The translations under genes were made by a program, and so were the position numbers. The notes beneath the pieces were generated by a model that saw only the letters and a program-made list of their open reading frames with translations, had not been told where the DNA came from and did not search any database. Of a stretch of DNA of 64,000 nt, positions 32,919 through 45,007 are shown piece after piece (within the stretch, counting starts at the first letter, position 1; the number at the start of each line of letters is the position of its first letter). The DNA comes from Anaeramoeba flamelloides (Eukaryota; Metamonada; Anaeramoebidae): positions 96,001 to 160,000 of the forward strand of contig JANTQA010000018.1 of the NCBI GenBank assembly GCA_027625915.1, in the 5' to 3' direction.

Positions 32919-35900
32919 GACAAATTATCAAATAAAACAAAAGAAATCGAAATTGATGATAATGATAATGATGATGATAAATGATGCTTATTATTTAAAA
33001 CATAATTTTATTGCAATTCACTCATTTATAAAATTAAGATTACTAATTTAACATGATTCATATGGATTTTAATAATGGTTTTTTTATTTACTTTTACATT
33101 AGGATTGAATTTTAATTTTCAATTTCTTATTTTCTACCTTTATTTTGAAATACTTTATTTTATTATTATTGATCTTGTTTTTTCTATTTTTTTATAGTTC
33201 TTTTTATATTTGATAGTTTTTATTACAATTTCAATCAGAAAATTATTTTTTTTGAGTTGGTACATCAATTTACTCTTTTTATCTTTTTTAAAAATATAAA
33301 TATTAATATAAACTCCGTCTTAAAAATTTAGAATCACCCAAAATAATAAATTGAATATAAACTTTGTTTCAGTCAATGTGAATATCCAAAAACAAAAACA
33401 ATTTTTTTTCAAATATTTAAATTTTTTTTCTAATAAATAACCTTGAAAAGAACAAATCATTAATAATAAGAATAATACACATTATAGGATTGCTGATATT
33501 TTTTATATAGGAAAACTAATCAATCTTTATCTTTTCTTATTAATTTCTAATACTCAAATTCTTATGAAAACGATTCTGAAAAAAAAAAATTGTAATTTTT
33601 GATCTTAGATTGAAGAATTTCACAAAATTCCCAAAAGAAAAGAATGTGATTTCTTTTCAATAATTTTCACTTTATCAATAAAATTAATATTACACGTTTT
33701 TTATCAAGTGATTCTCGATCTTGCAATAAAATTAAAATTTGTTTAATGAATTATTGTTTAAATAAACAGTAAAATAAAATAAAAACAAAAATAAACAAAA
33801 ATGACAAAAAAATGATTATACTTTTTGAAATTTTCTAAAATGAAATAGTTTTTCTAGTAATTATTAATTCAAAAACTTTAAACACATATAATTCACGCTC
33901 TAAAACTAGGTAGTTTTGACTGGAAAATGGTTTATATCAACTAAAATTCAAAATTTTCCACACAGCTAAAATATTCCAAACTATCACAATAATATAATTT
34001 CATTCCAATTGGAAATAATTTTGATTTCTGTAAAATATCAAAATCATTTTTTCATCTTCTCGTTTTTTGTTTTCATCATATCTTTGGAATTACGTAACTT
34101 GTTTCTTTTAATCAAAAATTTTTTTTCTAATAATTTATATTATGTTAGATTTGAGTTGTGCCAAAATAGAAGAACTCAAATAAAAATAGTTGGTGATATC
34201 TAACCTTTGATCAATTAATATCCCTATAGAATTTCAACAAATTTAACAATTTATTTTTTTGTTTTGCTCTCTCCAAAATTTTTAACACACCCATGATTTA
34301 TTAGTATTGATAATTATTTATTTTTTGTTTTGTGAGTATTGTAATTTATAAAAAAGTGATAGTATTTCAATTAGAGAATGGTTCTAATTTGGTATTTCTT
34401 CTTGAATTTATTTTCAATGGTTTTTTTTTTTCATAAATCGAATTTTGGTGTGTTAAAAATTTTGAATTGGGGTTTATATAGATATAATTTATTACAAAGA
34501 AAGTTGGTTAAATTTATTTTAAAATATATTTATTAAACTCAATCTTCAAAAAAGGATTTAAATGTATAAAATATTAACTACCAGTTCTTGATTCTTGATA
34601 ATAGTTCAATTGAGTTTTTTAGTATTGTCTTATATAAATATAAAAGATATTAAAATTTCTGAGCTCGATTTTATTTGATATTTATTAGATGTAAAAATTT
34701 CTGTTAATTAATAATTTTTTGATCCAAAAAATCCTTTTCATAACTTATTTAATCTCATCAAATTTTCAATTAAACTTGATTTCAAAAATTTTATCTCATT
34801 TTATAATGTTAGTAAAAGTTTTTTTGAGGGTTTATCCAGCATATTATTATAATAATAATATTTTCAAATCTTTGGATCTTAATCATTTTTTTTTTCTCAT
34901 TTTGCAAATTTTTGTTTTGCTTTTTCAAATTTTTCTTTTTCTTTTTTTTTGTTTTACATTTTCTTTCTTTTTTTTTTTCTTTTTGATTTTTCTCTTTTTT
35001 TTTTTTTTCTTTTTTTTTTTTTGTCAAAGGTTAAGTGTAAAAAAAAAAGATTTTCAAAAAGACAAATAATCACTATTAAAAAATCAGACTATGTAATATC
35101 TTTTAAAATGAATTTAATATTCATAAAAAATCTTGTTGTTAACTTTTTTTCAGTTAAAGTTCAATAATAAAAAATCTATAATTCTCATTTCTAAAATAAT
35201 GACTCAATTTTTTTTCAATTTTCGAGTTTTATATTTTTTTTCAATTTTTGAAATATCAGGTATTTATTAATTTTAGAATGATTTAAAAGTAAATTACGAA
35301 TGATATTTAATTATTTATTGTTATTGAATACTAAAGGATATAGCTATTCCAAGTCTACCCTGAAATTTTTTCAGTATCAAATTTTGATGTTGATATAGAT
35401 TTTTAAATCTAATAATATAAGAATTAAAAAGCTTATATTGAAAATATTTTTCCATTAATGAGTAGATATGAAAAATAATTTTCTAAGGTGATGGAAAAAT
35501 AAATTCATTTTTAAGAGGATATTTTAGGTTGTTTCTTAATGAATTTTTGATGTTTAGAGTCATTTTGGGTTCTGAAAATTTAATTTGAAATTCAGATAAA
35601 ATTCTTGAATATTAACTCATTTAGGAGATTTTTTTTTCAATATGAGCTTTATTATTTTCATATTGAAGATTTCAAAAATTTATTTTAACATCAAAATTTG
35701 ATATTGCTAAAATTTCACGGTAGCTTTGGATTGACTCTATATATAGTTTTTTATTAATTTATTATTTCAGGCGATTCACAAATTTTGAAAAGGTGTTTAA
35801 AATTGAATAGTTATAATTGTATTTAGTTATATACGATATTATTAACTACCAGTTATCGATCTTTTGTAATAGTTCACTTTATTTCATAGTATTGTATGCC

Positions 35901-36631
35901 ATATATATATATATATAAATTTTATTATAATAACTGATCTCTATTTTATCTGATATTTTTAAGGGGTAATTATTGCTTTTAATTATATTCAATTTGATCG
36001 AAAAAATCCTTTTTATAACCTTTTTAATCTCAATAAATCATAAAATAGAAATGAAATATATAACTGCACTTGGTTATGTAAAAAATCATTTTTACCCTTT
36101 TAATATTTCCAGTTTTTCATTGAAATTTGACCTTATATTATTTTCACCAAAAAAGATACTTTTTTGTGTTTTTCATTTTTTGGAAATATTTTCATTAAAA
36201 ATATTTTGGAATTAATAGCATTAGTAATTGAATCAATCAGTATCAATATTTAACTTAATTTGATATTGTTAATTATAAAATACCTTCACGAATAAAGATC
36301 ATTTTTTGTGAAATGTTCAAAAAAAATCCCTTCACTTTTTTGAGAATAATGTATTTCTAAAAAAATATAAAAAATGAAAATATGATTCATTTTGTAGAAT
36401 AATTGAAAACTGATTAATTAGCTATTATCAGAATTTAAGATTGTAAAAAATATAATTTCTCTAATTATTATTCTAATTCAGATTTATACTTTAAAAAGTA
36501 AAAAAAAAAAAATCTTAGATATTTAGATATTAAAAATTAATAATAATTAAATATTTTTATTATTTTATTCAAATGTAAAAAGAGAAAAAAAATAAAAATT
36601 GAAAATCACCTTTTATTTATCTGAGAATCAT
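32919..36631. other. Intergenic DNA, unit 2
   Basis: No gene. Matches 18,200-20,540 of unit 1, but about 1.4 kb (33,920-35,340) is extra. Part of the extra DNA (34,490-34,760) repeats 35,800-36,060, so a ~270-bp segment present once in unit 1 (19,660-19,960) is present twice here. F-rich frames at 34.8-35.1 kb are T-run artefacts. Confidence 0.55.
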
Positions 36632-36832
36632 TACAGTCAGTTTCACTTTTAATGCACAAACTTTCAACAGAATTTAAGGTACATTAAAAATCTCAAATTG
36701 TAGCACAAAATTCAAATTCTAGTAAAATAATTTGTGAAAATAAAAATTCCGAATTTTGTACCTTAATTTGAGATTTTTTTTGTGCATTAAATTTCGTTGA
36801 AAGTTTGTGCCTTAAAAGTGAAACTGGCTGTA
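36632..36832. mobile_element. Palindromic TA element, ~199 bp (copy 1 of 9)
   Basis: TA-flanked; ends CAGTCAGTTTCACTTTTAA and inverse (right end has one change, CTGGCTG). Nearly the whole length is one palindrome (GCACAAACTTTC..., ATCTCAAATT..., AATTCTAGTAAAATAA centre). The paralogous sequence in unit 1 has a single TA at 20,547-20,548 between identical flanks (CTGAGAATCAT and AATT-GATTTAT), the empty site. The TA duplication plus CAGT ends mark a Tc1/mariner-superfamily MITE. Confidence 0.9.
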
Positions 36833-36882
36833 AATTCGATTTATAGATTGAAATGATATTTTTATTCATTTTTTGATCATTG

Positions 36883-37512
36883 AAGAAGTGATATTTACAC
36901 TCTAGATACCCTTTTACTTAAATTCCGTTTTCAGAAATTTAGCCTAAAATCATAGATTTCACGATTAATGATTAAGAAAAATAGTCCCAAACTGTCACAG
37001 ATATAAATTATTTGATTAAGATTTAATTCTCTTTATATTTTAGAAAATATTAATCCATCATTTTCATAGAAAGGGCAGACCCAATGAAAATGATCAATTT
37101 TTTTATAATGTCCTTTTTGCTTATATTTTAGATATAGAAGACAATTTTTATTTGCATTTTTATTGATTACGTAGTAATATCTATTTAAGCAATTAGTAAA
37201 CGAACTAAATAATAACAATATTGAATTAGAAAGATAACTTTTATATTTTTGAGTTACAAATAAATATTTTTGGTTTTAAGATATTCTTTTATGTTCCAAC
37301 TATTAGAATTGAGCAAATCATTGTATTTATATTTATAAATTTCAATTTTAAGAATCTTTAGGTTTTTTAAATTCTAATTAATTTTATTGTTGATTATTTG
37401 GTTGAATTTTATTAATTTTTCTAAATTTGGCAAAGATAATTTTTTAATATGTTTTTTTAAATTTAAATTTCAATTTATTGACTGAAATTACCAAAATTTG
37501 AATTTAAATTCG
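36883..37512 (-). mobile_element. LINE C-terminal fragment
   Basis: Minus strand: the 3' hairpin-type end (about 36,885-36,950), then 37,033-37,218 with FTNCLNRYYYVINKNANK and IDHFHWVCPFY, the Cys-His end of ORF2. Truncated and broken. It is followed by a (TA)n tract at 37,513-37,558. Confidence 0.7.
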
Positions 37513-37513
37513 G

Positions 37514-37558
<45 letters not shown>
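37513..37558. repeat. (TA)n microsatellite
   Basis: About 23 TA units between two LINE fragments; flanked by GGT and ACAACC, themselves inverse of each other. Confidence 0.95.
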
Positions 37559-37559
<1 letters not shown>

Positions 37560-38490
37560 CAACCGAATTACACTCTATTCGTCCTTAAACTACAATTATT
37601 TTTCAGAAATTTAAGCGTGGAATCATATATTTTCACGATTATTAATTAATGAAAATAATTTCAAACTATCACAGTTTAAAATTATTTCATTAAAATTTAT
37701 TTCATTTAATTTATTGGGAAAAATCAATCTATTATTTCCATAGGAAGCACAGACCCATAAAAAATGATCAATATTTTCCATATTTCTTTATGTTCATGTT
37801 TTTAAGCATAAAAGACAAAATTTATTTGAGTTTTGATCTTTTATATAATAATATCTATAGATGCAATTAGTAAACGATCTTTATTTTAGGATTGTTGAAC
37901 TTGATGGATAAATTAAATATTTTTGGTAAAATAAAGAGTTTTAATATTTTATTTTTGTATAATATTTTTATGAAGTGTTGTCAAGTGGCGTTGAGTTTCT
38001 AGGGTTTTTTTTTATATATTTCTCAAAATAAAAAGAAAATTTCTCAAATTTTCAATTTATTTCAAAAATTAAAAAAATACAAACGAAAAGTGTTGTAGAG
38101 TGCCTAGGTTTTTTTTAATTTTTGGAATTTAAAGAAAATTAAATAAATTTTCTTTATATTTCAAAAAGTAAAGAAAACCTAACGGCGTTTTTCCAGAATT
38201 CAAAATAATAGAGTAAAATCAATGATTTTTCTCAATTCTTTTAAATGTTGGCGAACCTAACAACATTTCCTGCTCATGGAATTCAATAATTCATTAAATG
38301 TTTATTTATAAATTTTAATTTTCATTTGATTAAATTTTTTGAATTTCAATTGATTTTATGATTTATTTGTTGATTAAATTTTATTAATTTTTCTAAATAA
38401 GGGAGAGATAAATTTTAAATTTTTTTTTTAAATTTGAATTTTTTTTAATTAACTGGAATTACAAAATTTTCAATTTTAAATTCTGTTTTG
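37560..38490 (-). mobile_element. Second LINE C-terminal fragment with palindromic insertion
   Basis: Begins with the LINE 3' sequence (TTACACTCTATTCG), continues with ORF2 C-terminal traces (CPLCLKHEH-like on the minus strand near 37,800) and is interrupted at about 37,975-38,268 by a GTCGTTAGG-family repeat (AGTGTTGTCAAGTG...CCTAACAACATT). Beyond about 38,500 the unit 2 backbone resumes, matching 20,580. Confidence 0.65.
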
Positions 38491-38689
38491 TAAATGAAAA
38501 TTAGTGTCTTTCTGTTTATTTGATGAAATTTTTTATTCTTTATTCGATTTTTTAAAAAAAAATAGATATTAATTTCTTTTTTTAGATTTGATAACATTTA
38601 ATCAAGTTTTAAAAAGAAAAAAATTTAAAAAATTGTAAAAATTAGAAATATAAAAGATCAGAAGAAAAATCAAGTTTATTTTATTTTTT

Positions 38690-38800
38690 TTATTGATAGA
38701 AGAAGTGTAAATTACACTCTAGATTTACTTTTACTTGAATTCCCTCAAAGGTAATTTAAGCCTAAAATCATAGATTTCGCGGTTGTTCAAGGGAAAGACA
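38690..38800 (-). mobile_element. LINE 3'-end stub
   Basis: Carries the LINE 3' hairpin GTGTAAATTACAC and about 90 bp of adjoining sequence, ending abruptly at TTCGCGGTTG. Extreme 5' truncation. Confidence 0.6.
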
Positions 38801-39608
38801 CACCAAATTATCTTTATGTTTAAAAAGCAAAAGCAAAAAATTGAATTGAAAATAAGAAAATTGAAATTGAAAAAAAAAAAAAATGAAATTAAAAAATGGT
38901 TTATAAGAAGCAATTGGTAAAAAATCAAAAAAAAAAAAAAAAAAAAAAATAATGCTATCTTTAATTAAGGACTCCCAAAATCACAGCCATGATACTTTTG
39001 GTTGATTTAATAATTTGAGAATTGATTAAGAATGTTCAATTGTTGTTCGTTGTTTTATTGTTGTAATTTCAATATTTTTAGTTTTGTTGATCATATTTGC
39101 TCAAAACTTTTATTTATTTTTAGCCATTTTTTTTTTTTTTGATTGTTATTTTCAAGTTATTCATACTTTCGTGTTTCAGTGTCACAGTATTAGCAAGTAA
39201 CCACTTGATCTTTTTCCTTTGTAATTCTTCTTCTCCGTATAAAGAAGATTCAGACAGTGTAAAAATGGAATCAAAATAAAAATAGGTTTATTTCTAATTG
39301 AAAAACTGAAAAAAAGCCAAATAAAAAAATGATCTACATGTTAAAATAAAATCAAAAAAATAAAATAAATTATAATAAACTAAAATAAAGGAAAATTAGA
39401 TGAAATTGAAAAGTAATAATCTTCTGATGTAAAAGTAAATAAAATAAATCCCAATTAAAATACCACAAAAATCATGTTAAATTTGTAATCTTTATTATAT
39501 AAATGAGTGAAATGAAGTATAATTATGGTTTAAAAAATTAGCATAAATTATCATTATCATTTAATTTCAATTTCTTTTGTTTTGTTTATTTTGATGATTT
39601 GTCATTTT
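38801..39608. other. AT-rich intergenic DNA
   Basis: No gene. 39,420-39,600 matches 21,720-21,900, the 3' flank of copy 2. A TTAAGGACTC motif near 38,965 resembles the end of the TTAA elements but has no partner. Confidence 0.45.
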
Positions 39609-42205
39609 TTATAATTTTGATAATTGTTGAGAGAAATGAAATAAATTAGAAATAAATAAGAGTGGATTTGTTTGATAGAAACCAGAAACATCATTTTCTA
39701 AAAAGAAATTGATTAAATTATTGATATTATTTTGATTAAAAGTTTTTAAAAATTTTTTTGCTTTTGTAATTGTTAGGATTAAATATTCAATGGATTTTTG
39801 AGAGTTATTTTTTGTTATTGGTTCATTATTATTAATATTCTTATTGATTTTTTGAATCTTATTATAATTGTTCTTGTTGTTGTTTTTGTTGTTGTTATTA
39901 TTATCAAAAGTAAAAATAAATGGATTTAAATTTATATTATAAAATTCTAAGAGAAAAAATGGATAAAATTCTGGAATTGAAGAGAAATAATCAGTAACTT
40001 GATTGTTTGTTAGATTTTCTTTTATTTTTCCCTTTTCTTTTTCAATTTCAATTCCAATTTCTTTTCCCTTTATTTTTACTTTTTCTTTTTCCAATTTTTT
40101 TTCAATTTCAATTTTCTTTTCAATTTCCTTTTTTTTTTCCCTTTTGTTTCCTTTTTCTACTTCATTTTCTTTTTCTTTTTTTTTTCTTTTTCTTTTTCCT
40201 TTTTTTTTCCCATTTCTTTTTCTTTTTCAATTTTTAATTGGATTGGAAAAGTCTGTAAAATCATTTCTCGAAATAAATTTGATCTTAAACAAAGAATAAA
40301 TTTATTGATTTGTATTGATTTGATTTTGAAATCATCATTTTGATTTTCATTCTTCTTCTTTTTCGTCATAGTCTTCTTCTTTTTCTTTTTTAATTTTTAA
40401 GTTGATTCGAAATATTTTTTTTTCAGAATTTGCATATTTATTGATATAATTTTGGAAATCATTTAATAATTTTTCATTTGAAAATAAATGTTGTTTTTCA
40501 AATTGGATTAGATTGAATAATTTGAAAATTTCAAGAATTATTTGCTTTTCTTTAAAATTAAAAGAAACAGGAGAATATAACCATTTTATAAATAATTGTT
40601 TTTGCTTTTGAGTTAATTCATTTTTGAATTCATTTTTGATTGTTTTCCATTCTTTACCAATTCTTATCAATATTATTTCTTCTTCTGCAATTAATTTATT
40701 TGGGAAATTATTTGATTTTTCATTATTATTGAAAATAGAAGAATGTGAGTCAAAGAAGAAGAAGAATGGGATGATGAAGATGTTGAAATAAATTGATTAT
40801 AATAATTTTTAAAATCTTGAATTAAAATTTTATTTGGATTTAACAAATCAATTGCACTTTTTTTTGTTTTGGACTTTTTGAAATTTAATAAAAAATTTCT
40901 TTTTGAAATAATTTCATGGTCTGTTTTTTCATTATTTGCAAATAATAAATGGAATAGAATTTCTGTTTGGTTATGGAAAATAGCTGTATGGAAAATTGTC
41001 TTTTCCTTTTGTTTATTTGGGTTATCTATTACACTTGGAGAAGGTTGGTATATTAAGGGTATTTTTTGAATTTGAATTAATTCTTGGAAAAATTGCAAAT
41101 CTCCTTCTTTGGGCTGATTTGGTTAACTTTTTTTGAAAATTGAGAATTTCTTTTTATTAAATTATCAATTTTGTTGAGATCTTTTCTATTAATCTCATTC
41201 CCATCGATATTTAATTTGATAATAGATTTATTAATTTTTAAGGATCTTATAAATTCTTGAATATTTTCTTCTTTATCTTTATTTTCTCTAAATCCAATTT
41301 GATTCCAAGAAAGATCCAATACAGTTAAGGTTCGGTTTATCTTTAAGGCTTGACTTAGGTATAAAACTCCCTTGGCTCCAATATGATTCTCAGAAAGATT
41401 CAAATTGGTTAAGGTTCGGTTTAGCTTTAAGGCACGACTTAGGTATTTGACTCCCTCTGTTCCAATTTGATTCCAGGCGAGACCAAATTTGGTAAGAGTT
41501 TGGTTTACCTTTAGGCCTTCACTTAAAGTTTGCATTCCCTGATCTCCAATTTGATTCAGAGAAAGATTCAATTGGGTAAGGGTTTGGTTGACTTTTAGAG
41601 CTTCACCTAACACTTTCATTGCTTCGGCTTCAATTTCATTTTGAAAAACCCAATTTGTTAAGGTTCGGTTGACTTTTAGAACTTCACATAAAGATTTGAT
41701 TCCCTCTTTTCCATTTTGATTCTCAGAAAAGTTCAAGTGGGTAAGGGTTTGGTTGACTTTTAGGGCTTCACTGAAAGCTTGCATTGCTTGGTCTCCAATT
41801 TGATTCAGACAAAGATTCAAGAAGGTAAGGGTTTGGTTTACTTTTAGAGCTTCACTTAAAGCTTACATTGCCGCGTCTCCAATTTCATTACGAGAAAGTT
41901 CCAATTGGGTAAGGGTTTGGTTGACTTTTAGAGCCTCACCTAAGGCTTGCATTCCTTCGGTTCCAATTCGGTTATTAAGAAACAAGTGGGTAAGGGTTTG
42001 GTTTACTTTCAGGGCTTCACCTAAAGCTTGCATTGACTTAGTTCCAATTCGCTTTTGAGGAAAGCACAAGTAAGTAAGGGTTTGGTTTATTTTCAGGGAT
42101 TCGCTTAAAGCTTGCATTTCCTCGTCTCCAATTTGATAATTAAGAGTCAACACAGTAAAGGTTTGATCATTTAAGATTAACCTTTGCAAATCGTTTTTGA
42201 ATTCT
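39609..42205 (-). pseudogene. LRR-ankyrin-BTB gene copy 4, broken
   Basis: Minus strand. The LRR part (42,189-41,150) has about 12 repeats, some eroded (YLCFPQKRIG, NWVFQNEIE), with an in-frame TAA near 41,860 where paralogues have CAA (Gln) after GAAM. No ATG is left where copies 1-3 start. The ankyrin part (41,098-40,691) is in another frame (LFQELIQ-type start, KTIFHTAIFHNQTEILFHLL). The helical region (40,670-40,347) follows after another shift, and the BTB-like part is split between 40,369-40,157 (INKFILCLRSNLFREM) and 40,094-39,609 (NNQVTDYFSSIPEFYPFF, then SGFYQTNPLLFISNLF). At least four breaks. It converges on copy 3. Confidence 0.85.
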
Positions 42206-42730
42206 TCTTTTTGTCTCTGAGAAAGTTCCTAAAGTTATTTGGGTTAGATAGGTTATTTATGTTCATTGAGTTGATTGATTCAAAAGACCAAAAGAAAACT
42301 TTTTTAATTTGTTTAAAGGTTTTGTTGTTTTTTTTATTTAGATTTATTTCTAAAAGTTGTTTTTTTATTAAAAGAAGAAAAAAAAATGAAAATTGAAAAT
42401 AAGAAAAAAAGAAAAAATAAGTTTATACCTGATAAGAATAATCCGAAAATTGTTATCACTTTTTAAACTTGTCTACTGTAGTCAAAATAACCTGTTCAAA
42501 AAAAAATAATGCGTGTTTCAAAATAAAAAGGTTTCGTTATCTTTTTAAATCAACTTTTTGTGAAAATTTTGTTGTCATACCTAACTTACATATTTTTATT
42601 TTTTTCTTTTTAATTTTAAAGCACTTCTATGAGTATAAAAGTTTACAGTGGACCAACCAATACTGTTAATTTCGTTTTATTTCGGCCGTTTTTTTTATTT
42701 AATATTCCAAAAAAATGAAAATTTTGGCAT
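42206..42730. other. 5' flank of copy 4; no gene
   Basis: AT-rich. The first part loosely matches 27,960-28,080. Nothing else recognised. Confidence 0.4.
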
Positions 42731-42734
42731 GGGG

Positions 42735-43190
42735 CTTTGCAGTGGGAAGGTATTTTGATCAAAAAAATGATAAAAATTTTAATAATTTTAACTCAAAAAT
42801 TCAATCAAAATACCTTCCCATGTGACCAACCCACCCATAAATATTTACTATCTAACCCATTAGGTCACAATCCAAATAGATAGTAAAAATATTTGTGACT
42901 ATTGAAGTGTTTCTCTTTTGTTTTCGGTTAGTCACTCGACTCACAAATTGTGATCATCCCACCACATATAATTTAACTATTCATACCCATTTGATCACAA
43001 AACCATAAATAGTTAAATAACAATATACCAAAAAGTTTTTTTGAGATATTGTAAAAAAAATATTTTGACAACCCAATCCCTCTTTTATACTCACTCTTTC
43101 TGTCAATTTCCTTGGAGTTTGGTAATCACCCACCCAGAAATTAATTATTAAATCATACATCGATTACCATTCCCATGATTTAATAATTGT
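42735..43190. repeat. Cluster of four hairpins with related loops
   Basis: Stems: GGGAAGGTATTTTGAT with its exact inverse (42,740-42,823); AATATTTACTATCTA with TAGATAGTAAAAATATT (about 42,840-42,895); ATTTAACTATT with AATAGTTAAAT (about 42,970-43,018); AATTATTAAATCAT with ATGATTTAATAATT (about 43,142-43,192). The last three share a loop theme of ACCCAT...GGTCACAA type and CCACCCA before the stem. No coding frame. Function unknown. Confidence 0.7.
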
Positions 43191-43357
43191 GTTTTTATTT
43201 TTATAAGAAATGTAGAAAAAATAAAAAAAAAATAAACAAAAAACAAACAAAAAAAAACAAAAAATAAACAAAAAATAAACAAAAATAAACAAAAAATAAA
43301 CAAAGAAATAAAAAAATAAACAAAGAAATAAAAAAAATAAACAAAGAAATAAAAAAA

Positions 43358-43558
43358 TACAGTCAGTTTCACTTTTAAGACACAAACTTTCAACGAAATT
43401 TAAGGCACAGAAAAATCTCAAATTAAAGCACAATTTTTTGTAATTTTAATTTTCACAAATTATTTTACTATAATTTGAATTTTGTGCCTTAATTTGAGAT
43501 TTTTTTTGTGCCTTAAATTTTGTAGAAAGTTTGTGTCTTAAAAGTGAAACTGACTTTA
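43358..43558. mobile_element. Palindromic TA element, ~199 bp (copy 2)
   Basis: Ends TACAGTCAGTTTCAC and, on the right, CTGACTTTA (one change). Lies in a simple AAATAAACAAAGAAAT-type tract present on both sides. Confidence 0.88.
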
Positions 43559-43676
43559 AACAAAACAATAAACAAAAAAATGAAAAAAAAATTAACAAAA
43601 ATAAATATAAATAAACAAAAATAAACATAAATAAACATAATTAACAGTTTTTCTACAATTAATAAACAAAATATAT

Positions 43677-43730
43677 TCAAGTGTCCAATATCCAGTATCA
43701 ATGATCTGAGTATCCGAGTATCCAGTATCA
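43677..43730. repeat. Heptamer-type minisatellite, left block
   Basis: Degenerate CCAGTAT/CCGAGTAT units. The segment TATCAATGATCTGAGTAT is a direct near-copy of 46,021-46,038 in the right block, beyond the inverted-repeat element. Confidence 0.7.
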
Positions 43731-44939
43731 CAAGTGTGAATATGAATGTTGTAAAAAATAGAGTTTTTTTGATTTTCTCAAAAAATTGTGATTTTCACAC
43801 CGTTACACAAGTATAAATTGAAAAATCAATTTTTTTAAAATATTGAGAAATATGGTAAATTATTTTACCTAAACCATCAAAAATACTCTAAATATTTGAT
43901 TTTTGAAATTTAGAGTATTCTATCTTCTACATTTTAAAAGATATTTCCCATTTTCATTTTTTCAAAAAAAAAAAAAATAATTTTTTATTTTTGAAATTTT
44001 TATTTTTTTATTTGTGCAAAATTAGAAAAAAATGTATTTTTTTAGAAAATTTTAAATTGTTATCACTAGAGTAAAATTTTATAAAAAAAAGTATTTTTGG
44101 TAAAATTTTGGGCCCAAGGCAAAAAATAAAAAAATAATTTTTTAAATTTTTCTTTGTAAACATATTTGAAAAAAAAAAATTTTTTTTGGTCATATATATT
44201 ATAAATAATAATAAAAAATAATACTGTAAATATTATTTCAAATTTTAAAAATAATTTATATATAACTAAAAAATTTTTTTTTTCATTTTAATTTTAATTA
44301 TACAGTCTTAATTGATGATATTCGTTTCATATATATTTAAATAAAATTATTAAAAAAATAGAAAAAAATAAAAATATTAACACCAAATTTTATATATAAA
44401 AATTTACAAATATTTTATTTGAATCTATTTTATAAAATAATTTATATAGAAAAATATTATTTTCAAAAAATTTTATTTTGGGTATTTTTTTGATTTATCA
44501 TTTTTTGAAGAAAAATAAAAAAAAATTTTTTATAATTTTTTTTTATAATAATTTATTAAAAAGTATTAGAAAAAAATTTATTTTATTAAAAAATCTTTAT
44601 TATTAAACTCAAATAATATTTTTTTCATTATAAAAATTTGAAAGAATTTTTTTTATATAAAAAATTTTTTTTTTGGAAATTTTAAAAAAATTGAAATTTT
44701 TACTGTTTAAAAATTTTTAATAATTTTTTTTTAAAATTTTAAAAAAAAAATTTTTTCCTATCAGATTTTTCTTTTATATTATTAATGTTAATAGAAAAAG
44801 TAGTTTTACAAAAAAAAACATTTTTTTTTAAATTAAAAACTTAGGAAATTGTAAATTTTTTTTGGTTATATTACTTGTTTAAAAATTTTAAAAAAATCAA
44901 TTTTGAAGAAAAAAATATTTTCAATTTACAACAAATAGT

Positions 44940-45007
44940 CTAATGTCTCAACGGTAGAGCGCCAGATCTAGAGTAAAAAAATCTAATGTCACGAGTTCGA
45001 GATCTGG
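44940..45007 (+). tRNA. tRNA-like remnant (A and B box), not a convincing gene
   Basis: TGTCTCAACGG fits the internal A box and GAGTTCGAGATC fits the B box/T-loop (TTCGA). The T stem does not pair and the anticodon arm cannot be folded cleanly; instead CCAGATCT and AGATCTGG form an 8-bp hairpin. It may be a dead tRNA, an intron-containing tRNA I cannot resolve, or the promoter of a SINE-like element. Confidence 0.35.

Noticed and set aside
34719-35167. Phe-rich frames in T-rich DNA
   Set aside because: They are translations of T-runs with no conserved motif; the opposite strand gives Lys runs.
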